From the NCBI GenBank assembly GCA_030065125.1, contig JASJDM010000011.1, forward strand, positions 16,915 to 80,914: a stretch of DNA of 64,000 nt, in the 5' to 3' direction. Source of the stretch: Lysobacterales bacterium (GTDB taxonomy: Bacteria > Pseudomonadota > Gammaproteobacteria > Xanthomonadales > SZUA-38). Numbering within the stretch: position 1 is the stretch's first letter; each line of letters starts with the position of its first letter. The translations under genes and the position numbers were made by a program. The notes under the pieces were generated by a model. The model was not told where the DNA came from, searched no databases, and saw only the letters and a program-made list of their open reading frames with translations. Positions 1-9,000 of this stretch are shown in pieces.

Positions 1-1832
1 TCGGCGGCACGTTCAGCCCGTTTTTTGAAGCGCTGTCCATGGTGGTGATCCTGTGTTTGTGCATCTCGCTGATCGAGTCCAAGCTGATACTGCCGGCGCA
101 CCTGGCCCGTGCGCGGCGGCGCGAATGTGCCGGTGATGGCGACAGGCGCCAGAGTGCCACCGCCCTGCAGCAGATTCAGCGGCAGGTGCAGGGCCTGCTG
201 AATACGGTGATTCACCAGGTTTACCGGCCGGTACTGGAAACCGCGATCCGGTACCGGGGCGTTACCGTGGCTGCCTTCCTGGCGGTGTTCATGCTCACCG
301 TCGGTTTCATGCTGTCCAGCGCCGTTCGAATCGTCATGGTCCCCGAAGTACCCAGCGATTTTGTGCAGGTGGAGTTGCAGATGCAGCCCGGAACCTCAAC
401 CGACCTGCGTGACCAGACGGTCGAAACCCTGGAACAGGCCCTGCTGGCGCTGAACGCGGACTACGCGACAGAGCATCCCGGTTCACTGCCCATGGTGTCC
501 CATATCGGGGTGTTTTCCGCAGGTGACGCCGGAGCGAGGCTTTTCGTGGAACTGCCCTTGGACGCGGACCGCCCTTTAGAAGCTGATGAGATCAGCGACC
601 TGTGGCGGGCACGGGTCGGCGACCTGCCGGGCGTCAGGGAAATGACCTTTTCCGGGGCATCGCCCATCGGTGGCGGTTCGTCCCTGAGCTTTCGCCTCAG
701 CGGTGGTGACTATACCCAGCTCAGCCAGGCCGCCGATGAGCTGGAGGTCGCGCTGGCCCGATTCGACGGCGTCTACGAGGTTCAAAACTCCGCGGTGGCC
801 GGGGACAACGAGATTCGCGTCAGCCTGAAACCCGAGGCCGAATCACTGGGCCTCACCCAGGCTGCCCTGTCCAGCCAGGTGCGCCAGGCGTTCCATGGGG
901 ACGAAGCCCAGCGAATCCAGCGTGGAAACAACGAAGTCAAAGTCATGGTGCGCTACCCGGCAGAGGAGCGCAGGTCGCTGCGCCACCTGCAGGATATGTG
1001 GGTACAGACGCCCCTGGGTGGGCCGGTGCCGTTCAAGACCCTGGCCGAGGTGGATTTATCCCAGGGCTACGCGGCCATCCAGCGCCTGCACCGCATGCCC
1101 ACCGTCACGGTGTCGGCCAATGCCGACCTGGATCGGGTTGAACCCGGCGCTGTGATCAGCACGCTGACCCGGACCACGATCCCGGACATCCTGGAACGGT
1201 ATCCCGGTGTTGAATTCGGACTGGAAGGCAGCAGTCAGGAAGCGCAGATACTCATAGAGAAACTGGCCGTGGCTTTCGTCATCGCCTTATTCCTGATTTA
1301 CACATTGCTGGCGATTCCGCTGAAATCCTATATCCAGCCGCTGATCATCATGTCGGTCATTCCGCTGGGTCTGATCGGTGCAGTGTTTGGACATGTCGTG
1401 ATGAACGAGGCACTGTCCATGTTCTCTTTCTTTGGCGTGATTGCACTTTCCGGTGTCCTGGTCAATGACAGCCTGATCCTGGTGGATTTCATCAACCGCG
1501 CTCGTGCCGAAGGTCAGCCAGTGGCGCGGGCTGTGATCGAAGCCAGCACCCGCCGTTTCCGTGCCATCGTCCTCACCTCCCTGACCACCACCGCCGGCCT
1601 GCTGCCCCTGCTGTTTGAAACCAGCGTCCAGGCGCAGTTTGTCATTCCCATGGCCATCTCCATCAGCTTCGGCATCGTGTTTGCCACGCTGATCACTCTG
1701 CTGCTGGTGCCTGCCTTGTACGTGTTACAGGTGGACTGGATCCAGGCGATTCGACCGCCGACGCCATGGACACATCACCACGCTCCGTGGAGAGACTGTG
1801 GTCATCCGCGCGGTCGCGAATGGCGGAACTGA
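1..1832 (+). CDS. RND efflux permease (AcrB/HAE1 type), 3' part
   Basis: This is the C-terminal part of an inner-membrane resistance-nodulation-division permease. The reading frame is already open at the left edge, so the start lies outside the window. The visible protein has a periplasmic porter/docking region with the usual beta-alpha-beta composition. It is followed by closely spaced hydrophobic helices (roughly 1258-1735) with typical RND phrases such as SFFGVIALSGVLVNDSLILVDF and TSLTTTAGLLPLLFETS. Such pumps use the proton gradient to export drugs or other amphiphiles through a tripartite complex; the adaptor and outer-membrane partner are not in the window and are probably to the left. 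The extreme C-terminus after VPALYVLQ is polar and rich in His, Pro and Arg, unlike the usual short tail, so the last ~35 residues may be a drifted read-through. Family call is firm, substrate unknown. Confidence 0.93.
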   Translation, partial: GGTFSPFFEALSMVVILCLCISLIESKLILPAHLARARRRECAGDGDRRQSATALQQIQRQVQGLLNTVIHQVYRPVLETAIRYRGVTVAAFLAVFMLTVGFMLSSAVRIVMVPEVPSDFVQVELQMQPGTSTDLRDQTVETLEQALLALNADYATEHPGSLPMVSHIGVFSAGDAGARLFVELPLDADRPLEADEISDLWRARVGDLPGVREMTFSGASPIGGGSSLSFRLSGGDYTQLSQAADELEVALARFDGVYEVQNSAVAGDNEIRVSLKPEAESLGLTQAALSSQVRQAFHGDEAQRIQRGNNEVKVMVRYPAEERRSLRHLQDMWVQTPLGGPVPFKTLAEVDLSQGYAAIQRLHRMPTVTVSANADLDRVEPGAVISTLTRTTIPDILERYPGVEFGLEGSSQEAQILIEKLAVAFVIALFLIYTLLAIPLKSYIQPLIIMSVIPLGLIGAVFGHVVMNEALSMFSFFGVIALSGVLVNDSLILVDFINRARAEGQPVARAVIEASTRRFRAIVLTSLTTTAGLLPLLFETSVQAQFVIPMAISISFGIVFATLITLLLVPALYVLQVDWIQAIRPPTPWTHHHAPWRDCGHPRGREWRN

Positions 1833-1965
1833 TGGACAGCAACAGTTCGTAAGCCAGGCGGCGGCGCTCGGACCCGTCCACATCCATAAATACATCACGG
1901 CACACCCCGCCGCCGGGACTGAGCAATTGAGCGGACTTTCTGTTCTTTTTGCTCAGCCTGGTCAT
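1693..1965 (-). CDS. Possible small hypothetical protein (90 aa)
   Basis: An ATG ORF begins 6 bp after the stop codon of the outer-membrane protein gene 1972-3270 on the same strand, with a weak AGGGA 3-4 bases before the ATG. It ends inside the 3' end of the convergent RND gene, overlapping it by 140 bp. The protein is polar, with no signal peptide or membrane segment, and I recognise no domain. The operon-like spacing is the only argument for it. It may be a chance ORF in a GC-rich gene end. Confidence 0.25.
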   Translation of the reverse strand: MTRLSKKNRKSAQLLSPGGGVCRDVFMDVDGSERRRLAYELLLSISSAIRDRADDHSLSTERGDVSMASAVESPGSSPPVTRTRQAPAAE

Positions 1966-1971
1966 TGGTCC

Positions 1972-3270
1972 CTAGAAGGTGTATTCAACGCCCAGGGTCA
2001 GGCGATCCCGATCGCTGAACTGCCCAAAAAGTCCCTCCCGTGACCCGCCGAATGTTTCAGCTGAGATCCGCAGCGTGGTCTCCTCGGTCCAGTCGTACTC
2101 CAGGGTCATGGAGGCCATGTGGTCACGGTCTTCCAGTGAGCGGTACCAGCGCAGCGACGCAGTCAGGGTGTCGTAAGCGAAAGTGCGGCGCAGAAACACA
2201 GTGGCCACCCGGTCTTTTGCGGGACGGACCAGGTCACCCGGGGCATCGTTAACCGAGTCCACCAGGTATTGAACGTTGACAAAAAAGTCCCCGGGGGCGT
2301 TCCAGTCCAGTCCCACGCCGGCGCGGTGTTGACCCAGCCTTTGCAATACCAGTCCGAGTGGAGAGCGGGTGTTGAATACCCGCTTGGGCTGGTAGGCATA
2401 TTCAGCGCGCAGTGCCAGGGATCCGAATGCGGTTTCCGCACTGAATCCGAAGACGTCCCGACGGCGGTAAAACCGCTCCAGGACACCGGTATTCAGAACC
2501 CGGCCCAGGGGCTCCGGGTCCAGCCCGCTATAGGCCACCAGACTGAGATCGAGCAGGTCGAACTGACGGGACAGGCGCAGCCCCGCCGCGGCGTCGTTGA
2601 TTCCATGTCCCGGCCTGAGCGAGGTAACCGGAGGACTGGCACCGTCGGGGGGCGCGCCATAGCGAAAGCGCGGAGCCCGTAGTTCGAACCAGGCATTGGA
2701 TTCCGGGGTGGCATGACCGGTGCCATCGGGAACCAGCGCAAGCTCCGCGCGCCAGGGCCCGAAGCTGTAGTCGGCGTAAGCACTCCAGAGTCCGATGCGT
2801 GACTGGTCGAAGTCATCGAGGATGAACTCCCGAAAGTCCTGGGGATTGACCAGGTCCAGCACCTTCAGGCCGTCCAGACGACCCCACACGATCTGCTGCT
2901 TGCCAAATCGAATAATTCCCCGGTCGGTCCGGTGCTCCAGGTAGAAATCCCGGAGTTCCAGGGATCCGGCACTGCCAAAAGCGATAGGGCGGGACAGGCT
3001 GGCATAGTTGTCACGGGTCAGCTCTCCCGGCTCGAGGCGGTCCTCGGCGTCCAGGCGCAGACGGCCGGACAGCACCAGACTGGTCGCCGGCGCAAACTGC
3101 ACGTCCAGCCTGGGCCTGCCTTCCAGCTGCCCCTGCACCGTGTCGCTGGAATCGGTAGCGCTGCCGTAGGCCATACCCAGCGGCATGGTCAATGAAATGC
3201 TATCGGCGGCGTGTGCATTGCCGATGGCCAGGGCCAGGAGGCCGCAAAGCACCCTGATTCGCTTCACCAT
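1972..3270 (-). CDS. Outer-membrane beta-barrel protein, DUF1302-like
   Basis: A secreted, probably outer-membrane protein of 432 aa with a signal peptide (residues 1-21, ending NAHA). It is rich in alternating polar/hydrophobic strands and ends in aromatic residues (VEYTF), as expected of a BAM-inserted barrel. The phrases FGKQQIVWGRLDGLKVLDLVNP and DFREFILDDF resemble DUF1302-type proteins, which usually sit beside an MMPL/RND exporter and a LolA-like lipoprotein-sorting protein. Here it is the last main gene of the operon: its ATG follows the exporter stop with only two bases between, so translation is very likely coupled. A role as the outer-membrane partner of the upstream exporter is inferred from this context, not shown. 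Confidence 0.8.
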   Translation of the reverse strand: MVKRIRVLCGLLALAIGNAHAADSISLTMPLGMAYGSATDSSDTVQGQLEGRPRLDVQFAPATSLVLSGRLRLDAEDRLEPGELTRDNYASLSRPIAFGSAGSLELRDFYLEHRTDRGIIRFGKQQIVWGRLDGLKVLDLVNPQDFREFILDDFDQSRIGLWSAYADYSFGPWRAELALVPDGTGHATPESNAWFELRAPRFRYGAPPDGASPPVTSLRPGHGINDAAAGLRLSRQFDLLDLSLVAYSGLDPEPLGRVLNTGVLERFYRRRDVFGFSAETAFGSLALRAEYAYQPKRVFNTRSPLGLVLQRLGQHRAGVGLDWNAPGDFFVNVQYLVDSVNDAPGDLVRPAKDRVATVFLRRTFAYDTLTASLRWYRSLEDRDHMASMTLEYDWTEETTLRISAETFGGSREGLFGQFSDRDRLTLGVEYTF

Positions 3271-3272
3271 GA

Positions 3273-6200
3273 TCAGTTCTCCAGCGTCGCCGGCAAGCCA
3301 CGGCTCAGGCCCTGGGCATCAAAAAGCTGTGCGGCAAGTTCTGCCGGGTAGCGAATGTCCTCCAGCTGAAACAGGGTCTGGTGACCGGTCTGGTGATTGC
3401 GGGCGAGGATTTCCGTGGCCGTCCAGATGCCGTTGATCTGCTCGATCTGCCTGACCCAGATGGTCTTCAGCGGTTTCTTCTTGAGGTCGAAGAATTCCAC
3501 CCGGGTTGGCATCCAGGAGCCTTCCGCCACCACTGCGTCAAACGCCCCGTAACCCAGCTGGCGGGCTGTTTTTTCACTTGTCGGGGTTCCCGAGAGCAGG
3601 TGGCCACCCCCGGTCTGCAGCCCCCGGTACTCAAAATGATAGTCGTCCAGGTCAAATTTGAGCTCAGACTGGATGTCCTCGTAGGTGAAGTCGGTGCCCA
3701 GGAAATAGTCGCCACGATCCGATGCCGGGACGCGGCGTACCTTGCGGGTCGCCGGAAGATACAGCCAGCGGTCATCCCGTCCCTGGGCCTCACGATGGTC
3801 ATGGCTCAAAAAGGTGACATCACGCACCGCCTTGGGGGTCAGGTACGTGATCCGGGTCTTGCGCACTTCATCGTCGGATTGCTTCAGCACCAGCGCCTCG
3901 CGACGCCGTTCCCGGCCGCGGCGATCGGTCAGCGTCATGCGGATGGTCCGTTTGGCGGCCTGCCCTTCCTGCCGGGCAGCCACGTTTTCGGCCACCCACT
4001 GGGCTTTTGCCGGGTCAGCGTATGCCTCACCACCCAACAGCAGGGTGGCTGCCAGGACCAGAGTCAGCAGGCTGATGGAGACATGCAGACGACGACGGGC
4101 AGCCACCTGCCGGCCACGCACCGCCCGCCCGGCTGCAACCATGGCCGGCACGATCACCAGGGCGACCAGGTAGCTGGAGAAAGCCGCCACGGTCACCAGG
4201 CCGCCAAACCGCTGCAGCGTTGGCAGATCGCTGACCATCAGCACGGCAAAACCCAGGCCCAGAGCAGATGAGTTGTAAAAGCAGGCCCGCGCTACCGGCG
4301 GCAGGGCTTCTTCCACCGCCCGGTCAAGATCGCCATGAAACTCCTGGTATGCGACGCGCAGGCGGTCGACCAGGTGGATAGCGAAATCCACGCCCACCCC
4401 AAGGGCGATGGCCGCAAACATTGACGTTGCCGGTTCCAGGTAAATCCCCAGGTAACCCATCACCGCGTAAAGGGTCAGGACGGTAAATGCTACGGGCACC
4501 ACCGAGACCACGCCGGCCCAGGCCGAGCCGAACACGATGATTGAGGTGGCCAGCACCAGGACCAGGGACAGCGCTACACCTTTGAAGTGTGATTGCTGCA
4601 GGCTGTTCATCCAGTGGTAGCTGACGTTGACGTCTCCTGCCAGCGTTGCCGTCATGCCCGGTTCGTTGAAACTCGAGTCCAGGTAATCCTGCAGCGCTTC
4701 CACCACTTCCCGGCTCTGGCTGAAATAGTTCGAATTGAGGATGCCGCGCACCAGGGCCGCCTGGTAACCGGCGTCTATCTCTTCTTCCAGGTCCGCCGGG
4801 TCGCCGGAGACCTCGTAAACCAGCAGATACTGGGCAATGCCAGCGTCGCTTTCAGGCAGTGCCCGTCCAGCGCCGGGAGCCGCCGGTTGTTCGTTGAGTG
4901 CAGCGTGCATCAGGCCCAGGTAATCGACGATGGAAACTGTTTTCTGAACATGGGGCAAGCGCTCAAAGTAGCCCTGCAGGTCCGCTATCTTCTGCATTCG
5001 CCGGGCATCGAGCAGCCCTTCGACCTCGTCGGTTTCCACAATCACGTCAAGAAACGCAGTGCCGGCAAAGCGCTCGTTGAGCAACTGATCTGCCACGCGG
5101 ATCGGCTCTCCTTCAGCAAAGTTATCGACCTGGGAGCGGTCCACGCGCAGCTGCAGGGCGCCGGCCAGGGCCACCAGGGCCACCAATCCAAAGGCGACCA
5201 GCACCCTGCGGTGATTGCGGATGGAGAATGACCCGATGTGGGCCAGCGCCAGGCCCAGATGGCTGGGCCGGTTCCGACGCCAGCTGCGGAAGGCGGGACT
5301 GTGACCGGGCTTCAGCAGCAGCAACACGTTCGGCAGCGCCAGAATTGAAAACACCCAGGCCAGCGCTACGCCAAGCGCGGCAAACCAGGCAAACCAGGTG
5401 ATGGGCGGCATGATGGACGCGGCGGCAATGCCCAGAAACCCTGCAACGGTGGTCAGCGTCGTCAGCGTGATGGGCCGAACCATGGCGATCATGGCCCGCA
5501 CCACCAGGCTGCGCTCGTCGGCATCCGGATCCTGTTCACGATACTGGTAGTAGGTGGAAAGGACGTGGATCGCGTCAGCCACCGAAATCGCAACCAGGAT
5601 GACAGGCAGTGCATTGGTGATGGCAAAATACGGCACCCCGGCCCAGGCCATGACACCCAGGGCTCCGCCCGCAGCGCCCAGGACCACGACCAGCGGCCCT
5701 GGCAGGGCGGCCAGACGGCGGAAAGCCAGGAATATGAAGCCCAGCACCAGGGCAAACACCAGGGGCTGCAGCTTACGCGCGTCCTGATCGATGTAGCGGC
5801 TGAGGTAGCCGCTCACCGCACCCGGGCCAGCAACGTGGATCTCCACCGCCGCCAGATCGACATTTGCAGCCAGCCCACGTACCTGCTGATAAGTTTCGTC
5901 AGCCAGGTCTGTATCGATCAGCTCAGCCATGATGACGGCGCCGCGGCCGTCTTCACTGACCAGAGTCCCGCGATGCGGAGACATCCCCTGCCAGCGGACC
6001 CGCGCGCCGTCGGCCTGTGCGTTGTCAGGACGGTCCTGCTCCAGATACGGGTCCACCAACAGCTCGCCGTCCCGGCCCGCGATGGACGACTCGGTGGCCA
6101 GGCTGGCCACGCGGTCGGCGCGAACGTTGGACAGCGCTTCAATGCTCCGGGTGAGTTCGCCAATCAGCTCCAGGACTGCCGGCGAAAAAACCCCGTCGTA

Positions 6201-6443
6201 CTCTTCCGTCAAAACCGCAACGGCTATGGAATCCGACAGCCCGAAGACTTCCGTGGCCCGCTCATCGGCTACCAGTGAAGCGTGACCCGCTGGTATGAAT
6301 GCCTTGACCGACGTGTCCTTCACCAGCCGGCTCAGGCCTGCGGCGCTGCATACGATGATGATCAGCGTGATGATGAGGGCCAGCAGGGGCCGGGCAGTAA
6401 TGCGCATGAAAAAGCGCTCGGAAGTTTCGCGGGACACAAACAT
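3273..6443 (-). CDS. MMPL/RND-family exporter fused to a LolA-like periplasmic domain
   Basis: A 1056-aa protein. Residues 1 to about 780 form a 12-helix RND transporter of the MMPL type: TM1 near 18-40, a periplasmic loop, TM2-6 near 225-390, a second loop, and TM7-12 up to about 775. The charged motifs VAISVADAIHVLSTYY and GVGVDFAIHLVDRLR in TM4 and TM10 are those used for proton coupling. A basic stretch, a thirteenth hydrophobic segment (about 783-805, signal-peptide-like and ending GGEAYA) and a 247-residue domain (810-1056) follow. That domain matches the outer-membrane lipoprotein-sorting, LolA-like family (WLYLPATRKVRRVPASDRGD, ARQLGYGAFDAVV). TM13 would place it in the periplasm. The ATG overlaps the thioesterase stop as TGATG. 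In related loci the two parts are normally separate genes, so this is a fusion. Lipid or lipoprotein export is inferred. Confidence 0.93.
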   Translation of the reverse strand: MFVSRETSERFFMRITARPLLALIITLIIIVCSAAGLSRLVKDTSVKAFIPAGHASLVADERATEVFGLSDSIAVAVLTEEYDGVFSPAVLELIGELTRSIEALSNVRADRVASLATESSIAGRDGELLVDPYLEQDRPDNAQADGARVRWQGMSPHRGTLVSEDGRGAVIMAELIDTDLADETYQQVRGLAANVDLAAVEIHVAGPGAVSGYLSRYIDQDARKLQPLVFALVLGFIFLAFRRLAALPGPLVVVLGAAGGALGVMAWAGVPYFAITNALPVILVAISVADAIHVLSTYYQYREQDPDADERSLVVRAMIAMVRPITLTTLTTVAGFLGIAAASIMPPITWFAWFAALGVALAWVFSILALPNVLLLLKPGHSPAFRSWRRNRPSHLGLALAHIGSFSIRNHRRVLVAFGLVALVALAGALQLRVDRSQVDNFAEGEPIRVADQLLNERFAGTAFLDVIVETDEVEGLLDARRMQKIADLQGYFERLPHVQKTVSIVDYLGLMHAALNEQPAAPGAGRALPESDAGIAQYLLVYEVSGDPADLEEEIDAGYQAALVRGILNSNYFSQSREVVEALQDYLDSSFNEPGMTATLAGDVNVSYHWMNSLQQSHFKGVALSLVLVLATSIIVFGSAWAGVVSVVPVAFTVLTLYAVMGYLGIYLEPATSMFAAIALGVGVDFAIHLVDRLRVAYQEFHGDLDRAVEEALPPVARACFYNSSALGLGFAVLMVSDLPTLQRFGGLVTVAAFSSYLVALVIVPAMVAAGRAVRGRQVAARRRLHVSISLLTLVLAATLLLGGEAYADPAKAQWVAENVAARQEGQAAKRTIRMTLTDRRGRERRREALVLKQSDDEVRKTRITYLTPKAVRDVTFLSHDHREAQGRDDRWLYLPATRKVRRVPASDRGDYFLGTDFTYEDIQSELKFDLDDYHFEYRGLQTGGGHLLSGTPTSEKTARQLGYGAFDAVVAEGSWMPTRVEFFDLKKKPLKTIWVRQIEQINGIWTATEILARNHQTGHQTLFQLEDIRYPAELAAQLFDAQGLSRGLPATLEN

Positions 6444-7054
6444 CAGGACTGACTCCCAGGTGAAGTTTCGATTTGACTGCTGCCATACGGGGCAAGCGGT
6501 TCGTCCCTTCCCTGGGCGGTCCGGTCACCGGCGTTCCTGAACATCTCCGCCTCCACTCCCATCCAGTCGAGCACGTAGCCGGGAATTTCCGGAGACTGCG
6601 CGCCGGGGTGCACAGTTTCTGCGACCTTGTGAGTGCAGACCCAGCGATCCTTGTCGCGAATGGCTGCGCGGGTCACACCCACAGAAACGTGGCGGTCTCT
6701 TTGGTCAACAAAGCCGTGTTCCAGGTAGAACCAGCGCCCATCCCAGCCCAGCAGCCGGGTGTGCACGCTGTAGCTCTGAAACAGGCGCAGCGAATAGCGA
6801 AACCGGACAAAGCCACCGCCAAGCAGCGGCGCCCAGCGATTCTGGCGCAGGGCCGCGATCACCCCGGTACGCATCATCCACTCGGTCCGCGCCACGTCCA
6901 TGATCTGCAGATAGCGGCCGTTGTTCATGTGGCCGAATGCGTCCAGGTCGTGGGGCAGTACGCGAAACCGGCTCTCTGCAGGGTTCGAGTAATGCAGCTT
7001 TTCTCCGGCCATTGTCCGAAGCATCACCATCAGCAGTCGGAGATAGAGATTCAT
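6443..7054 (-). CDS. Hotdog-fold acyl-CoA thioesterase (4HBT/THEM6-like)
   Basis: The 203-aa protein carries the hotdog thioesterase signature HDLDAFGHMNNGRYLQIMD, with the catalytic Asp and the long central helix, followed by the expected antiparallel strands (GGGFVRFRYSLRLF, WFYLEHGFVDQRDR). It should hydrolyse acyl-CoA or acyl-ACP thioesters in the cytoplasm or at the membrane. I chose the ATG at 7054, not the upstream TTG at 7129, because GGAGG lies 8 bases before it. The N-terminus NLYLRLLMVMLRTM is hydrophobic and could be a membrane-associating helix. The last ~45 residues are polar and not part of the fold. It is the first gene of the operon and overlaps the exporter start by one base, linking acyl-chain release to export. 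Confidence 0.88.
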   Translation of the reverse strand: MNLYLRLLMVMLRTMAGEKLHYSNPAESRFRVLPHDLDAFGHMNNGRYLQIMDVARTEWMMRTGVIAALRQNRWAPLLGGGFVRFRYSLRLFQSYSVHTRLLGWDGRWFYLEHGFVDQRDRHVSVGVTRAAIRDKDRWVCTHKVAETVHPGAQSPEIPGYVLDWMGVEAEMFRNAGDRTAQGRDEPLAPYGSSQIETSPGSQS

Positions 7055-7587
7055 CGGTTTGCCTCCCTCATCAACCCGGGAAAAACTCCCTTGTCCATTC
7101 AGATCGGAATTCGAGAAAAAACCCGCCAACGCCGGTTAAACAGCACGGTCGGGTTGTCACCTCCAAACCCGCACTGCGCCGCCGAGGCAGCAGTTCACGA
7201 GAGGAAAAAACGAGAAAACGACTGAAATCCGGACACGCAGCCTGTGGCGTGTTGGTCGCGCGGTGGAAAAATCAACTCTCACGGGCTCGCAGGCATCTTG
7301 AGCCTTGCCCGGGAGCTGCTTAAGGCCTACGAGATTCTGGTGGAAGCGGTCGGACCCGATGGCAGACACACCCAGCTGGTCGTCCCGGATCTGGTAGAAC
7401 TCTACCGGGTGACCGGTGACGAGGAGAACGCCGAGGCCTGGCAGGCAATGCGCAACACTTCCCTTATCCGGGCACAAGAGCAGCTGCACATGAACCTGCG
7501 CCGGAATTCTCTTTCTAAGCTTCTATACTGGCAATATCGGCCTACCGCAAACTGCCGGGTGCTTCAGCTGCCTGAGAGGGGACCATC
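7055..7587. other. Intergenic region between divergent operons (533 bp)
   Basis: The stretch separates the minus-strand thioesterase operon from the plus-strand amidohydrolase. Its first 200 bp contain no convincing gene and probably hold the thioesterase-operon promoter. The middle contains the TPR remnant listed separately, and the last 60 bp (a run near TTCTATACTGG, then GAGAGGGGA just before the ATG) probably carry the promoter and ribosome binding site of the amidohydrolase gene. I could not assign exact promoter boxes. Confidence 0.5.
7301..7468 (+). pseudogene. Remnant of a TPR-protein C-terminus
   Basis: In the frame beginning at 7244 the translation LARELLKAYEILVEAVGPDG followed by VVPDLVELYRVTGDEENAEA and WQ reads like the last tetratricopeptide unit of kinase-TPR proteins, in which a helix pair, a GPDH-like turn and a gap-filling AEAWR segment recur. 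A comparable ending is present in the kinase gene at 53206-55599. No start codon, ribosome binding site or upstream domain accompanies it, and the frame runs on into unrelated residues. I read it as the decayed 3' end of a lost gene, although chance resemblance cannot be excluded. Confidence 0.45.
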
Positions 7588-9000
7588 ATGAAATACCGCT
7601 TCGACCCGGAAGGAGAACGCCTTCCAATCAAACTGGACACCACATCCAACGCCGAATACGAGCCCATCCCGCTTGAGTCGCGCAACGAGCGAGCGAACGT
7701 GCTGGCCCAGCAGGCCGTGAGCGAGAACGCAAAGCGCCTGGGCATGGGGCGTCGCGACTTTCTGGTCACGGCGGCAGGCGCCGCGACGACCCTGCTGTCC
7801 ATCAATCGCGCCAACGCCGACGCGGGCCGCGATGCGGGCGGCTTCGATCTACCCGAAGAAGCCGGCAAGGACATCGAGCTGGCGGACGCGGCCATCGGCA
7901 AAAAGGAATTCATTTTTGACGTGCAGGGGCACTACGTGCCGCCGAGCGTAGCGGCAAGCCGCAAGGAAGAGTGTTCGAAGTTCGACTACGTCAGCCGCGA
8001 CTACATGCGTTGTCTGGGTGCCGACGACTTCGTCAAGGACGTGTTCCTGGATGCCGATACGGACATGATGGTGCTGTCGTTCGTTCCATCCCGCCGCGAC
8101 GCCGAGCCGCTGACCATTGAGGAGGCAGACGCGACCCGGCGAATCGTCGATGAGCTGGAGGGTACGCATCGGCTGCTGATTCACGGTCGCGTTAATCCCA
8201 ATCAGGCGGGTGACATCGAAGGTATGGATGAGCTGGCCGAAACCTACGGCGTTTCGGCCTGGAAGACCTACACCCAGTGGGGTCCGGACGGCAAGGGATT
8301 CTGGCTGACGGATGACATCGGGCTCGCCTTCATTGAGAAAGCGCGTGCCCTCGGCGTGAAAAACATCTGTATCCATAAAGGCATCCCTTTCGGGCGTCGT
8401 TCCTACGAGCACTCGCTGTGCACGGACATCGGCCCTGTGGCCAGGCAGTTCCCCGACGTGAATTTCCTCATCTATCACTCCGGCTGGATTCCCAATCAGC
8501 CGGAAGGGCCCTACGATCCGGATCGCGGCGAAGGCATCGACGAGCTGATTCGTTCGGTGGAGGCCGCGGGTCTTGGTAAAGGCTCCAACGTCTACGCAGA
8601 ACTCGGCAGCACCTGGCGCGGCCTGATGCGTGACGTCGACAGCGCGGCGCACGGTATCGGCAAGCTGGTCAAGCACCTGGGTGAGGACAATGTGCTGTGG
8701 GGCACCGATTCCATCTGGTACGGCTCGCCCCAGGATCAGATCCAGGCGTTTCGCGCGTTCCAGATTTCGACGGAAACCCGCGAGCGTTATGGCTATCCGG
8801 AGATCAGCGACTCGCTGCGCGCAAAGATCTTCGGACTGAATGCGATGAAGCCTTACGGCATCGATATCGAAGAGGCGCGACTCCGCGCGGGCAACGATTT
8901 CGTGGAGCAGGAGCGACAGAACTACCGCGACCGTCGCGACCCACACCACCTGACCTTTGGGCCGAAGAATCGGCGCGAGTTTCTTCTCTTTCGGGTCTGA
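7588..9000 (+). CDS. Tat-exported amidohydrolase (COG2159 family)
   Basis: A 470-aa metal-dependent hydrolase of the amidohydrolase-2 type (TIM barrel). The first metal-binding strand reads FDVQGHYVPPS, later ligands are in NICIHKGIPF and FLIYHSGW, and the conserved Asp of the last strand is in DNVLWGTDSIWYG. A twin-arginine motif, GRRDFLVTAAGAATTLL, lies unusually deep (RR at residues 55-56) after a polar 54-residue extension. Export to the periplasm is therefore likely. The ATG at 7588 is supported by GAGAGGGGA seven bases upstream; an internal ATG just before the RR lacks such a site. The TonB receptor gene follows 168 bp downstream on the same strand, suggesting a shared substrate. Related proteins hydrolyse or decarboxylate small organic compounds; the substrate here is unknown. 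Confidence 0.87.
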   Translation: MKYRFDPEGERLPIKLDTTSNAEYEPIPLESRNERANVLAQQAVSENAKRLGMGRRDFLVTAAGAATTLLSINRANADAGRDAGGFDLPEEAGKDIELADAAIGKKEFIFDVQGHYVPPSVAASRKEECSKFDYVSRDYMRCLGADDFVKDVFLDADTDMMVLSFVPSRRDAEPLTIEEADATRRIVDELEGTHRLLIHGRVNPNQAGDIEGMDELAETYGVSAWKTYTQWGPDGKGFWLTDDIGLAFIEKARALGVKNICIHKGIPFGRRSYEHSLCTDIGPVARQFPDVNFLIYHSGWIPNQPEGPYDPDRGEGIDELIRSVEAAGLGKGSNVYAELGSTWRGLMRDVDSAAHGIGKLVKHLGEDNVLWGTDSIWYGSPQDQIQAFRAFQISTETRERYGYPEISDSLRAKIFGLNAMKPYGIDIEEARLRAGNDFVEQERQNYRDRRDPHHLTFGPKNRREFLLFRV

